Shown: positions 39,307 to 48,422, numbered from the stretch's first letter. The stretch: 64,000 nucleotides of DNA from Sva-07 sp963716095 (GCA_963716095.1 CAVQSV010000016.1:205133-269132), one strand, 5' to 3'. Made by a program: numbers and translations. The notes: generated from the letters alone by a model not told the origin.

Positions 39307-40662
39307 TCAGGCGGTGACTCGATCAGCGTGATCAGGTGCGGTGCTTCTCAGACTGGTGCTGGAGCCGCTCGCCGGTGAGCGGTCGATGGTGTTTCCGGTC
39401 CAGTCGACCGTTCCGTCGGGTCGGGTCCAGGTTGCCACCCGATCGATGGTCATCGTGAGGCCCCAGCCGCCTTCGTGCACCTGATGGTGGTGGCGTTCGC
39501 ACAGTGGGAGCAGGTTGTCGATGTCGGTGGGGCCGGAGTCTCGCCACCACCATCGCACGTGGTGAATCCGACACGCCGAGAACCCGACCGTGCAATCGGG
39601 GTGGGCGCACGTGCGATGCATCGCCCGCAACGCCCGCCGCTGGGCACGGTTGGCGGTGCGTTGGGTGCGGCCCACATCGAGGGCTTCACCGTTGCTGCCG
39701 AGCACCACCGGGATGATCTCGGCCTCGCAGCACATCCGCCGCACCGTCGACACCGGCAGCGGCACCCCGTCGTCGGTCTCGCAGATGCTGTGGTCGTGGA
39801 ACCCGTCGACGAGCGTGCGGTAGTCGATCAGCACCGACATCTCCGGCACGTTCGGCAGCCGTTCCGCCCCGCCGCGAGCGCCGTCCACCATCGCGGCGGG
39901 GTCGTCGGTGTCGACGGTGTCGACGGTGTCGTCGAAGCGTCCGTCGCCGGACACCGCCTCGACGAAGGCACCCACCTGGAGCTGGCTCCATGGCGTCCGG
40001 GCGTTGCCGTCGGCGGCGCGCAGGCGGGCCGTCGTACGGTCGACGGCTGCCCACACCTGGGCATCTCGCACGGGGTCGAGTTCCAAGCGGGTCACGCACA
40101 TTCCCGACACCTTGTCGGTCCAACGCTTCACCGTCGACGCCCGACGCTGCGCATCGAGTTCGTCGGCGTCGGAACCGTGCCGGGAGTCGGCGACGATCTT
40201 GCGTGCCAATTCGCGGCAACGGCGAGTGAACGAGTCGACCCCCTGCGTGCCGGCTGCCGCGAGCAGCGACGGCTCATGATCGTCGAAGTCGGCTCGCTGT
40301 GCGGGCTCGAGGCCCCTGCGGGCGGTGGCCAGTGCGTCGAGGTGTCCGGCACTCACCACGCCGCTGCCGAGCGCCTCTTCGAACGCAGGGAGCGCATCGC
40401 CGACGTCGGTCCGCTCGGCGATCTCCCTGCTCTGTTTCGCCGATCTCCCGCCGGTACGGCCGAACATCGACTCGGGCGCCTCGGCCCGGCCGGTGTCGGC
40501 CAGCTCACGGGATCTCCGCGAGCACCGGACGTCGAACGCGTCGAGCGCCGCCCGGAGCCGTCGCGCTGCGGCGACCATTCCGGCGAGTTCGTCACGATCG
40601 GCGACATCGGGGTCGGCTGCGACAACCGCCTGGACGGCGGTTCGCAGTTGGTCGGTGTTCAT
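39307..40662 (-). CDS. DUF222-HNH endonuclease-like protein (13E12 type)
   Basis: 451 residues. The N-terminal DUF222 region has the arginine-rich helix ALDAFDVRCSRRSRELADTG. The C-terminal HNH nuclease has CAHPDC...CRIHHVRWWW and NLLPLCERHHHQVHEGGW. Such proteins are abundant in mycobacteria and relatives and often repeated per genome; some are mobile, and the biological role is unclear. ATG 40662 is preceded on its strand by GGAGGA at good spacing. Near 39906 three GTCGACGGT-type units encode a short DTVDTVDTD stretch. Confidence 0.88.
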   Translation of the reverse strand: MNTDQLRTAVQAVVAADPDVADRDELAGMVAAARRLRAALDAFDVRCSRRSRELADTGRAEAPESMFGRTGGRSAKQSREIAERTDVGDALPAFEEALGSGVVSAGHLDALATARRGLEPAQRADFDDHEPSLLAAAGTQGVDSFTRRCRELARKIVADSRHGSDADELDAQRRASTVKRWTDKVSGMCVTRLELDPVRDAQVWAAVDRTTARLRAADGNARTPWSQLQVGAFVEAVSGDGRFDDTVDTVDTDDPAAMVDGARGGAERLPNVPEMSVLIDYRTLVDGFHDHSICETDDGVPLPVSTVRRMCCEAEIIPVVLGSNGEALDVGRTQRTANRAQRRALRAMHRTCAHPDCTVGFSACRIHHVRWWWRDSGPTDIDNLLPLCERHHHQVHEGGWGLTMTIDRVATWTRPDGTVDWTGNTIDRSPASGSSTSLRSTAPDHADRVTA

Positions 40663-40811
40663 GTCAAGTCCTCCAGTCGACGTGTACGGATGGAGGGGAG
40701 TCGGTACAGACAAGTATGACGAGGGGCTGTCACAGAGTTCGCGAGTGGCTGATGCAAGGCGTCCGCTTCAACGTGGGTCATGCCTGCGCCCTGGGCGGCA
40801 GCGGGTGAGAC

Positions 40812-41243
40812 TCAGGGCTGCAGGCGCAGCGGATCGTCGACGCCGTGCAGGAGTCGACGCATCGCGCTCGCCATCCTTCGAGCGCGCACCTTCGCAGCCT
40901 CTGCCGACGGGCCGACGAAGTGCTCGTCGATCGTGCCGGTGAACAACTCCAGCCATCGCTCGAAGTGCTCGTCGGCGAACGGTGTGACCTCGTGTACCGG
41001 CTCGTGGGCGCGCAACGGATTGCCCTCGTAGCCCTGCTCGCCGAGGAGCTGCCAGGCCCAGAAGGCGGTGAGTGTGTCGATGTGCGACGGCCAGTCGACG
41101 TGGGCCGCTTCGAAGATCGGGCCGAGCAGCTCGTCCATCGCGGCGTATCGGTAGAACGACCGAACCAACAGATCGATGTCGTCGCGCGTCGTGATGTCGG
41201 TTCGTTGGGCGAGATCGGCGTCGGTGAGCGGGTGAACGATCAC
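40812..41243 (-). CDS. Group III truncated haemoglobin
   Basis: 143 residues from GTG 41243. The 2-on-2 globin fold of group III has LVRSFYRYAAMDELLGPIFE, HIDTLTAFWAWQLLGEQGYEGNPLRAHEPVHEV (distal/proximal region with the proximal His) and HFERWLELFTGTIDEHFVG. Members bind O2 and NO and are linked to nitrosative stress. Its start overlaps the end of the ric remnant (GTGA), fitting a leftward operon running from the NsrR-like regulator. Confidence 0.88.
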   Translation of the reverse strand: MIVHPLTDADLAQRTDITTRDDIDLLVRSFYRYAAMDELLGPIFEAAHVDWPSHIDTLTAFWAWQLLGEQGYEGNPLRAHEPVHEVTPFADEHFERWLELFTGTIDEHFVGPSAEAAKVRARRMASAMRRLLHGVDDPLRLQP

Positions 41244-41658
41244 GAAGCCCGCTGCTGTTCTCGTTCCAGCACCTGCGGGAACAGCAGGTCGTTCTCCTTG
41301 TGGACGTGCAGGTGGGTGTCGGCCTCGTGCTGTTCCAGTCCGGAGAACAGCACGCTGTGGGAGGCGCAGCCGTCGGCGCTTGGGGTGTCGTCGGTGGTCA
41401 GCGCTCGGAGTCGACGCAACAGCTCACCGTGGACCCCCATCACCTTGTCGACCAGGGCCTGCAGGCGGGGCAGTTCGTCCCAGAGGTAGCGGTGATGTGT
41501 GCTCACGAGATGATCGACGGCGCCCATCGACGCCCATCGACGCCCACGGCGCAGGGGCGTCGTCCCTGCCCAGGTGCGCTTCGAGTTCGACGATCACCGA
41601 CGGCGATGTCGCCCAAGCTCATGTCGGAGCGGAGCGAGTTCGGAGATGAAGTTGGCAT
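41240..41658 (-). pseudogene. ric: Iron-sulfur cluster repair di-iron protein (Ric/ScdA), internally deleted and frameshifted
   Basis: Read leftward from ATG 41658: MSLGDIAVG matches the beginning of the ScdA_N domain, but the Cys-Cys segment of that domain is missing. A second frame gives IVELEAHLG...PWASMG, interrupted by a tandem duplication of the 10-mer CGCCCATCGA (41521-41540). Without the duplicate the frame would join directly to AVDHLVSTHHRYLWDELPRL. The hemerythrin domain then jumps from VMGVHG to ELLRRLRALT, losing the middle helices and several iron ligands, and ends ADTHLHVHKENDLLFPQV. Intact family members repair Fe-S clusters damaged by NO; this copy should be inactive if the sequence is correct. 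Confidence 0.75.
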
Positions 41659-41672
41659 GGGGGCTCGTTCGT

Positions 41673-42489
41673 TCAGGAGAGTTGGACGCCGGCGGCTGTT
41701 GCCGCCACCGAGCGCGAAGCCGAGGGCCATCTGGCGCAGGCCGAGCACCTTGGCGGGCGGCACCGGCGATCGGCGGACCCACACGAGGTGGAGCACGACG
41801 ATCACCGCCACCGCGGTCGATCCGACGAGCACGTCGGGGTCGACAACAGCGGCGACGGCAGCAACCACCAGCGCCAGGAGCTGGAACACGTCACTGGAGC
41901 GCGTGCTCACCGCCCCGCGATGGAGTCGCCCGATCTGGGTGCGGATGAACGGGATGGCACCGATCGAGCGCGCGGCCAGCACCAGCCATGCTGCGGCTGC
42001 GAGTGCGACCGCGCCGTCCGCCGCGATGACGATGGCTGCAGCGACCGCGCCCATGCCGACCGCACCGCAGAGTTCCGGGACGAGCCGTCGACCACGGCTG
42101 CGGATGTCGTACCAGAGCTCGATGCCGAACAGCGGCAGCGCAATGGCCGCCGGGATCAGCCAGGCCCACCCGGCCGCGGCGAGCGCCACCACACCCAGGA
42201 CTGCGATCGCGACCACTTCGGCGAGACCGATTCGACGTGCGAGGACGGTGCGTTCGAGCTCACGATGGCGGCGGAGATCGGCGAGTGCGAGCTTGAGCGG
42301 TGTGCGTGCGAGGAAGGCGAGCATCGCTGCAGCACCGATGGCGACACCGGCCCAGGAGAACGCGAGGAGCAGGCCGAGCAGAATCGGTTCGGCGGTGAGG
42401 CCCCAACCGCCGTGTTCAGAGGGGATCGCCACCGTCTTCCAGGTGGGACGTTCGCCGACGTGATGCGCCGCAGCCGTGCGGGTGTTCAC
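41673..42489 (-). pseudogene. YwiC-like membrane protein, single-base frameshift near the end
   Basis: About 270 residues from GTG 42489, overlapping the regulator stop by GTGA. The opening VAIPSEHGGWGLTAEPILLGLL is the YwiC hallmark, followed by about eight hydrophobic helices and the closing VRRSPVPPAKVLGLRQMALGFAL. One surplus base near 41708 throws the frame. In the alternative frame the expected ending VAATAAGVQLS and a stop at 41673 appear, 15 nt before ric. Bacillus ywiC lies near nitrate-respiration genes; a role linked to nitrogen oxides is inferred from context. Confidence 0.78.
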
Positions 42490-42887
42490 GCTGTGGCCAC
42501 CTCCGCCAATGGCAGTTGTCCGAGCGACGAGCGCAGTTCGGCTCGGGCGCGACCCCATGCGATGTGGAGCGCGCAGGGCTCGGCGGCGTCGCAGCGCCGT
42601 TCGGCGACCACACACCGACCGGTGTCGGTGGGGCCGTCGATCGTCTCGACGACCTCGAGCACGCTGAGCGTGCCGAGGTCGCGTTGCGCCTGATAGCCAC
42701 CGGTCGGGCCTGGGACCGAACGCACCCAGCCCGCACGCACCAGCGGGCCCATCACCTGGGGGATGAAGCCCGCCGTGGTGCCCAACGTGTCGGCGAGGTC
42801 GACGCTCTTCACCCGAGCCGGCGCCGCCTGGAGGGCGATCAACGCCCGCACGGCGAGGTCGGCTCGTTGGGTGATCTCCAATCTCAT
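42486..42887 (-). CDS. Rrf2-family regulator, NsrR-like
   Basis: 133 residues. The winged helix has ITQRADLAVRALIALQ, GTTAGFIPQVMGPLVRAGWV and GPTGGYQAQRDL. The three cluster-binding cysteines are in GRCVVAERRCDAAEPC, spaced C-x6-C-x5-C, as in NsrR-type NO sensors with a [4Fe-4S] cluster. It should repress NO-detoxification genes until NO destroys the cluster. It is first in the leftward set regulator / YwiC-like / ric / truncated haemoglobin, and the nitrite reductase gene lies just upstream. Confidence 0.85.
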   Translation of the reverse strand: MRLEITQRADLAVRALIALQAAPARVKSVDLADTLGTTAGFIPQVMGPLVRAGWVRSVPGPTGGYQAQRDLGTLSVLEVVETIDGPTDTGRCVVAERRCDAAEPCALHIAWGRARAELRSSLGQLPLAEVATA

Positions 42888-42938
42888 GTTCTCAGAGTGC
42901 CCGACTCATCGACCTGGCGCCAAGGGACCGACGTCCCA

Positions 42939-44367
42939 TCACGGTTCGCCGTCGCCGGCCTGGAAGAGCCCGAGGGCACCCCGGCCGGGGAAGTTGAACG
43001 CATGGGTGACCATCGGATACAGCCCGTCTTCGGCAGCGAGCAGTTCGATCACTGCGCCCTGCGCCGGTGCGAGGTCGACGGCCTGGGAACCCCAGTTGCC
43101 CTCGTTGCCACGCTCGAGCTTGACGCCCTCCTTGATCACGGTGTCGAAGATCGTGCCGACGATGTGGAACGACGAGTCGATCGAGGGCCCGACGTTCAGG
43201 ACGAACAGACGGAACTGCTCACCGGTCGGCACCTCGATCGGAACATCGCGGTACTGGAACGCAGCACCGTTGAACATCACGAAGTCGGGTGCCGGCGCCG
43301 CCTGGTTGGCCTTGCCGAACGACGACACCTCGCCCTGCGGGCCGAGGTACCACTCGTGTTGGATCATGAAGAACTCGTTCTCCATCGGCTCGAGGCCTCC
43401 GGCGGGTTCGACGATGACCATGCCGAACATGCCGTTGGCGATGTGGTGCAGCACCGGGTCGGTACCGCAGTGGTACATCCACACCCCGGCGTAGTCGGTC
43501 GTGAACTCGTAGATCGAGTTCCTCACCGGGAGCAAGCGAGCGCATCTCGTCGTTCCATGCCACTTGCGAGGCGTGGAAGTCGATCGAGTGCGAGGCGCTG
43601 GCTTCTGGCGGATTGATCAGGTGGACCCTGACGGTGTCGCCGACCTGGGTACGGATCACCGGGCCCGGCATCGTGCCGTTGAAGGTCCAGATCTGCTGCA
43701 CGTAGCCCTCGGCAACCGTGGCGAGCTTCTCCTCCACGACCATCTCGACGTCGATCAGGTCGCCACCATCGGGTGCGCCGCCGGGGATCAGCGTGAAGCC
43801 GTCTCCTTCGCCTCGTTTCGGAGCTCTCGGATCACGCAGCTCGTAGGGCGGGGCGTCGGGATCGGCCTCGACGGTGGCCGCTTCGTCGCCGCCGTCGTGC
43901 TCACCCTCGTCGGAGTCCGCACCGGTGGATGCGTCGGTGCGGATGATGCCCTCCATGCCTGCCTCGGCGTGGCCGGGGATCGTGCAGAAGTACCGAATGC
44001 CCTCAGCGGGCACCTCGAAGTCGAACTCGACGGTCTCGCCCGCAGCAGCGACGATCGCCTCGCCGTTGTCGAACTTGATGTCGTGCTCGATCGAGCCGTC
44101 GTTGACCAGCACACCGGCGTACGAGCCGGCGGTGGCCATGAGGTCAGCGGGAGCGAAGGCGAACTCGGTGGCGATGAACTCGACCTCGTCGCCCGGGCTG
44201 ATGTCGGAGCCATCGCTGGTCGTGGCGCCCGACGCGCCGTCTCCAGCGGCTTGTTCGGCACCTGAACTCGACGACCCCGCAGCGTCGGGTCCGTCAGGAC
44301 CACACGCAGCAGCTGCGACGACGAACAGCGCGGCGATGCCGACTCGGACCATGGATCGGATGTGCAT
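42939..44367 (-). pseudogene. Copper nitrite reductase-like lipoprotein with extra N-terminal cupredoxin, single-base frameshift
   Basis: Starts at ATG 44367 after GGAGGT. A lipobox signal (VVAAAACG, Cys22) is followed by a plastocyanin-like domain (EFAFAPADLMATAGSYAG; type 1 copper ligands around YFCTIPGHAEAGM). The NirK-type two-domain oxidase then begins (FNGTMPGPVIRTQVGDTVRV, HSIDFHAS). The frame breaks at about 43521 after SLAPGE, where one surplus G can be removed to join NSIYEFTTDYAGVWMYHC. The remainder has YHCGTDPVLHHIANGM and SSFHIVGTIFDTV, giving His/Cys ligands for type 1 and type 2 copper. It would reduce nitrite to NO outside the cell if intact. Confidence 0.85.
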
Positions 44368-44413
44368 GAGAGACCTCCTGGGCCTGGCCGAACGAGGATG
44401 TTCCGACCGGTCC

Positions 44414-44430
44414 ATGAATTACATACTCAT
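44414..44430. promoter_or_regulatory. AT-rich imperfect palindrome upstream of nitrite reductase
   Basis: ATGAATTACATACTCAT, a 17-bp imperfect inverted repeat (outer four bases of each arm match), stands out as AT-rich in very GC-rich DNA. It lies 47 bp upstream of the nitrite reductase start and includes TATGTAAT on its strand as a possible -10. It could be the binding site of the NsrR-like regulator; this is inference. Confidence 0.35.
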
Positions 44431-44482
44431 CGACTCATTGATTGACAGGGGCCAAGGTCCTTTCGCGGACTCAACACGAACG

Positions 44483-44935
44483 TCAGCTGGTGGTGGAGAC
44501 CACGGTGACCGGCACCGACACCTTGCGCGCGATGCGACAGGGCAGGTCCTGACGCAACCAACGCGAGACCTTGGTGGGCAGGGTCGACACGATCACCTCG
44601 TCGAAACCGCCGGACTCGACCAATCCAGCCACCGCCGACGGGGTGTCGGCATCGAGCGACAACTCCCCCGTTGCCTCCACATCGAGCCCGGCGAGCCACT
44701 CGAGGCCGAAGTCGAGTTGCTGTTGCGCTGCCCGTCGATCGTCGTCGATGTCACGGCTCAAGGTCGGCGCCATGTCGGGCGCCGCTGCGCCCACGGCCAC
44801 CGCCGATGCCACCGGGTTCGGAACGGGCACCACCAGGTGGACCGCGTGCGGAGCTGCTTCGGCCCGCTCGCCGACCAGCGCCGCGAGTTCCGAACCACCC
44901 AGCGAGCGGTTTCCAACGATCAACAACTTGCCCAT
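44483..44935 (-). CDS. Universal stress protein-like, non-ATP-binding
   Basis: 150 residues from ATG 44935 with a Usp-like alternating fold: KLLIVGNRSLGGSELAALVG, AAPHAVHLVVPVP, GFDEVIVSTLPTKVSRWLRQDLP and SVPVTVVSTT. The G-x2-G-x9-G nucleotide signature is absent, so it probably does not bind ATP. It precedes the nitrite reductase gene in the opposite reading direction order (both leftward, this one upstream), so co-response to nitrosative stress is possible. Confidence 0.75.
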   Translation of the reverse strand: MGKLLIVGNRSLGGSELAALVGERAEAAPHAVHLVVPVPNPVASAVAVGAAAPDMAPTLSRDIDDDRRAAQQQLDFGLEWLAGLDVEATGELSLDADTPSAVAGLVESGGFDEVIVSTLPTKVSRWLRQDLPCRIARKVSVPVTVVSTTS

Positions 44936-45050
44936 CCGGCCCCCCGATGCGATGTGTGAGCGCACTGTAGGCGATCTGCACCGGGATCAGTGACGTTGGG
45001 CCCTGCTGCTGACGTCCGCAAAGGGACGCCGGTGGTCCAGACTGTTGGCG

Positions 45051-47135
45051 ATGTTCGTGCGCCCCCGTCGAACCCCGTCCCGCCGGGCCCCCGTGTTGGC
45101 TGTCGCTGCAGCATCGATGGCCCTCGCCGCCTGCAGCGCCACGTCGCCGACCCAGCCGGACACCGAGGCCTCGCCCAGCCCGGACCTGAGCGCCGACACG
45201 AACCGGTTCGAACAGATCTCGCGCTTCGGATCCGGACGCGCCGTGGCAGCCGCTGCCACCGACTCATCGACGGTGATCGCCTCCACGATCAGTGTCAACG
45301 TGCACCGCGGCGACGACGTCGAGGGGATCCCCACTGCGCTCGCGTTCCCGATCACCGACATTGCGATCACCCCCGACGCGCAGTCGCTCGTGCTGTTGTC
45401 GTCGACAGGGGCCGGCGAATTGTGGTCGCTCGAGCCGATGAGACCACTTGCGTCATTCGAATCGGCCGAAGCGGCCCGATTCACCGACGACGGCCAATGG
45501 GTCGACATCGTCGGCCGGGACTCGGCCACACGTCTGTCCGCCACGGATGGCTCCACCGAGAGCCAGGGCGCTCGCCCGACACCCGGGCCGATCAACTCGG
45601 TGACCTGGTTCGGCACCGACGGACACACGCTGATCGTTCGTGGCGATTCGACCAGCCGACCCGGTGAGATCTGGAACGGCACCGAACTGGTCGACGCCGG
45701 CTACGAGCCAGGAGGGCTCTTCCGAGTCGTTCGAGCAGTCGGCGACCCCTCCGCCGATCGGGCGGTCTTCGGCATCACCGGCGGTGCCGGGGCCGTCGGG
45801 GCGCTCGTGTCGGTCGACCTGACCACCGGCGCCGAGCGCTGGCGGCGAGAGGTCGGCAACGATGCCGTCCAACCGGTCTGGAGCGTCGGCCACGACGGCA
45901 GGGTGCTCGCCGTGGTCGGATCCGACGTCCGGCTGTACGGCCTCGACGGCACCCTCGACGCCTCGTGGGAGCTCGACGGGCCCGACACGGTCGACACGGT
46001 CGTCGCCTATGGAGACACGCCGGGCTACGCGATCGTCGGAACCGGCGGGTCGGTCGTCTTCGTCGACGCCGACGGTGCGCAGGTCGGCGAGTCATCGACC
46101 AGCGGCGCTCGGCTGGTCAACCCGCAGCCCGTCGTCGCCGACGGAGGGATCATCGCGCCCGACGCCAACGGTCGCCTCCGCCAGTGGGGCCCGGCGGGCA
46201 ACGTCGTCGCGGACAACTCCGACTACGTCGGCGGCGAGGTGAACGACATTGCGATCTCAGCCGACGGTTCCTCGGCCGCCGCTGCTGCGTCCGACGGCAA
46301 CGTCGGCATCATCGACCTCACGTCCACAGCAGCCGTCGAAGCCATCCCGACCCGATTCATCCACCCTGAAGGCAACGTCGACACGGTGGCGTTCGTCGAT
46401 GCCGGCACCGCGGTGGTGTCCGGTGTGAGCGAGGCCAACGGCGAGAGCTCCTTCGACGACACACTCAGCCGCTGGGAGCTCGCTTCCGACGACCGCAGCT
46501 TCGTGGTGCCGGGAATCCCCGAGACGATCAGCGGCTGTACCAGCTTCCGCAACACGCTGGAGGTGTCGCCCGACGGCGAGTTCTTCGTCGCGACGCACCA
46601 CGACTTCGCCGTCTCGATGCGTCGCGTCGACGACGGATCGCTGATCCACGAGTTCACCGGCCACACCAGCATCGTGTGGGACGTCGCCATCTCACCCGAC
46701 GGTCGCAGGTTGGTCACCTCGTCGGAGGATTGGACGTTGCGACTCTGGGATCTCGACGACTTCGGTCTGGTCGCCAACGTCGACGCACCGCCGGGCGGCT
46801 ACGCGAGCGTCGTCTACACCCCCGACGGTGCGTCGCTCCTCGTGTCCGACTCCACCGGGAACGTTTCCCTGCTCGATGCCCAGACGGGAACGCTGCTCAG
46901 GACACTCGACGGCCAGAAGAGCCCGACGGCGCGGATGTCGGTGTCGCCCGACGGCCGCTACGCGGTCGCCGGGGCAGACGGTGGAGTGATCAGGATCTGG
47001 GAGCTCGCGACGGGCACGATCGCTCAAGACCTCGATGGCCACGCAGCCAAGGTCACCAGCGTCGAGTTCACCCCGGACGGCCGTGGGCTGGTCAGCGGTT
47101 CGGTCGACGGCACCACACGGCTCTGGCGCGTCTGA
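45051..47135 (+). CDS. WD40-repeat lipoprotein
   Basis: 694 residues. The signal RRAPVLAVAAASMALAAC carries a lipobox (LAAC). The rest is a beta-propeller: divergent blades in the first half and clear WD40 blades at the C-terminus (HTSIVWDVAISPDGRRLVTS...TLRLWDL; SPDGRYAVAGADGGVIRIWEL; HAAKVTSVEFTPDGRGLVSG...TTRLWRV). It is probably a surface scaffold or sensor. No kinase or enzymatic domain is attached. Confidence 0.82.
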   Translation: MFVRPRRTPSRRAPVLAVAAASMALAACSATSPTQPDTEASPSPDLSADTNRFEQISRFGSGRAVAAAATDSSTVIASTISVNVHRGDDVEGIPTALAFPITDIAITPDAQSLVLLSSTGAGELWSLEPMRPLASFESAEAARFTDDGQWVDIVGRDSATRLSATDGSTESQGARPTPGPINSVTWFGTDGHTLIVRGDSTSRPGEIWNGTELVDAGYEPGGLFRVVRAVGDPSADRAVFGITGGAGAVGALVSVDLTTGAERWRREVGNDAVQPVWSVGHDGRVLAVVGSDVRLYGLDGTLDASWELDGPDTVDTVVAYGDTPGYAIVGTGGSVVFVDADGAQVGESSTSGARLVNPQPVVADGGIIAPDANGRLRQWGPAGNVVADNSDYVGGEVNDIAISADGSSAAAAASDGNVGIIDLTSTAAVEAIPTRFIHPEGNVDTVAFVDAGTAVVSGVSEANGESSFDDTLSRWELASDDRSFVVPGIPETISGCTSFRNTLEVSPDGEFFVATHHDFAVSMRRVDDGSLIHEFTGHTSIVWDVAISPDGRRLVTSSEDWTLRLWDLDDFGLVANVDAPPGGYASVVYTPDGASLLVSDSTGNVSLLDAQTGTLLRTLDGQKSPTARMSVSPDGRYAVAGADGGVIRIWELATGTIAQDLDGHAAKVTSVEFTPDGRGLVSGSVDGTTRLWRV

Positions 47136-47181
47136 CGCGCCCACTTCGCTCGCGACGAGACCCACCTGGAACAGTGTGACG

Positions 47182-48255
47182 ATGCTGCTCACCACCCTGG
47201 ACATGACCACCGAGTCGTTCGAAGCTGCGACCGGCTGGGCCACCAAGCCCGAAGGGATGTGCAAGGGCGATGCCTGCGTGCCGGCTCCCGGCGCCGTCTC
47301 GCCGGATGGGGCTCTCGATGTCGCCGCTGTCGCTGATCGGCTCGGCATGGCGCTCGTCGCCGACGACGGGGCGGGGGTGTGGGCGCTCGGCCCCGAGAGC
47401 GGCGGGCGAGCGTTGACGACAGCGGTGGCGCCCGACATCGAATTGCCCGACATCGACGGCAATCCGTTCAACCTGTCGGCGATGCACGGTCGCAAGGTGC
47501 TGCTGGTCGCCTGGGCGTCGTGGTGAGGCTGTTCCGCTGACCTGCCCGTGTGGCAGGCACTTCACGAAGAACTCGAGCCGCTCGGGCTCTCGGTCGTCAC
47601 GGTCGCACTCGACCTCGACCCGGAGAAGGCGCGCACCTGGATCGACGCTGCGTCGCCGACGCACCCGTCGCTGGTCGACAGCCATCACCGCGTCGACGAA
47701 CTGCTCGGCATCTCGAATGTGCCGATGGCGGTGTGGATCGACGAATCGGGCACGATCGTGCGGCCGGCGGAGGGCGCCTCGATCCAGCCGAGCCCGCTCC
47801 GGGCGATGGAGATCACCGACGAGATGCCCGAACGATTGCAGGCGGTACTTCGCGAGTTCAAGGCGATGCCGGAAACGGGCGAGGCCTACCGGGCCGCGAT
47901 CGTCGACTGGGCCAACCGCGGCGCCGACAGCCGGTACGCGATGTCGCCCGATGAAGTGATCGCTGCATCGCAACCGCGCTCAGCCGACCACAGTCGGGCT
48001 GCTGCGTGCTTCGAACTCGGCATCCACGCCGAGGCCCGTGGCGACCATCAGGCCGCCATCGCCTGGTGGAAGCAAGCCCATGCGCTGTTCCCGGAGAACT
48101 GGACCTACAAGCGCCAGGCATGGACGCTCGAGTCGACTCCCGAGGGCGCCGACTCCGACAAGGCCCAAGAGGTCCAGGACGTGTACGGCACCTCGTGGAG
48201 CGACGCCTTCCTCGAGGTGGGCGGAGCGAACTACACGGTGGCCCCGAAACTCTGA
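47182..48255 (+). CDS. Thioredoxin-fold redoxin, candidate selenoprotein (in-frame UGA at 47524-47526)
   Basis: 357 codons if UGA is read as selenocysteine at residue 115. The N-terminal region has KPEGMCKGDACVPAPG; the redoxin domain opens APDIELPDIDGNPFNLSAMHGRK (first 20 suffice to place it). The active-site strand reads VLLVAWASW-U-GCSADLPVWQ, so UGA sits exactly at the position of the first catalytic Cys of thioredoxin/TlpA proteins. The same frame then continues with family-like sequence (VVTVALDLDPEKARTWIDAA, NVPMAVWIDESG) to 48255. A C-terminal helical TPR-like pair (CFELGIHAEARGDHQAAIAWW) ends the protein. No indel is needed to connect the halves. A hairpin follows the UGA. A nonsense mutation is the alternative. 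Confidence 0.75.
47541..47557 (+). promoter_or_regulatory. Candidate bacterial SECIS hairpin
   Basis: Perfect stem CCTGCC (47541-47546) / GGCAGG (47552-47557) with loop CGTGT (47547-47551). The loop starts 20 nt after the UGA codon, inside the 16-37 nt range described for bacterial SECIS elements, and has G among its first two bases as that consensus requires. It is within the coding frame, as is normal in bacteria. Confidence 0.6.
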
Positions 48256-48422
48256 CGCCGAGACGGCGCAGTGCAGGTGGTCTCACGGGAGGGCGACGCT
48301 CCCCCACGCCAGCCCACGCCGACGCCGAGGACACCAACACGCAGGCTCGATCACGGGTCGATGCTCGACCTGATGTCGAGGCTGATGGCGGATCTCCGAC
48401 ACCACCCTCGTAACGTTGCAGG

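Noticed and set aside
41503..41672. C-terminal extension of the YwiC-like protein reading into ric
   Set aside because: The natural YwiC ending and stop appear in the next frame after removing one base at about 41708; the extension is ric sequence in part.
47524..47526. Ordinary frameshift explanation for the redoxin break
   Set aside because: Both halves are in the same frame, so no indel is needed; only a stop codon separates them. A nonsense mutation remains possible.
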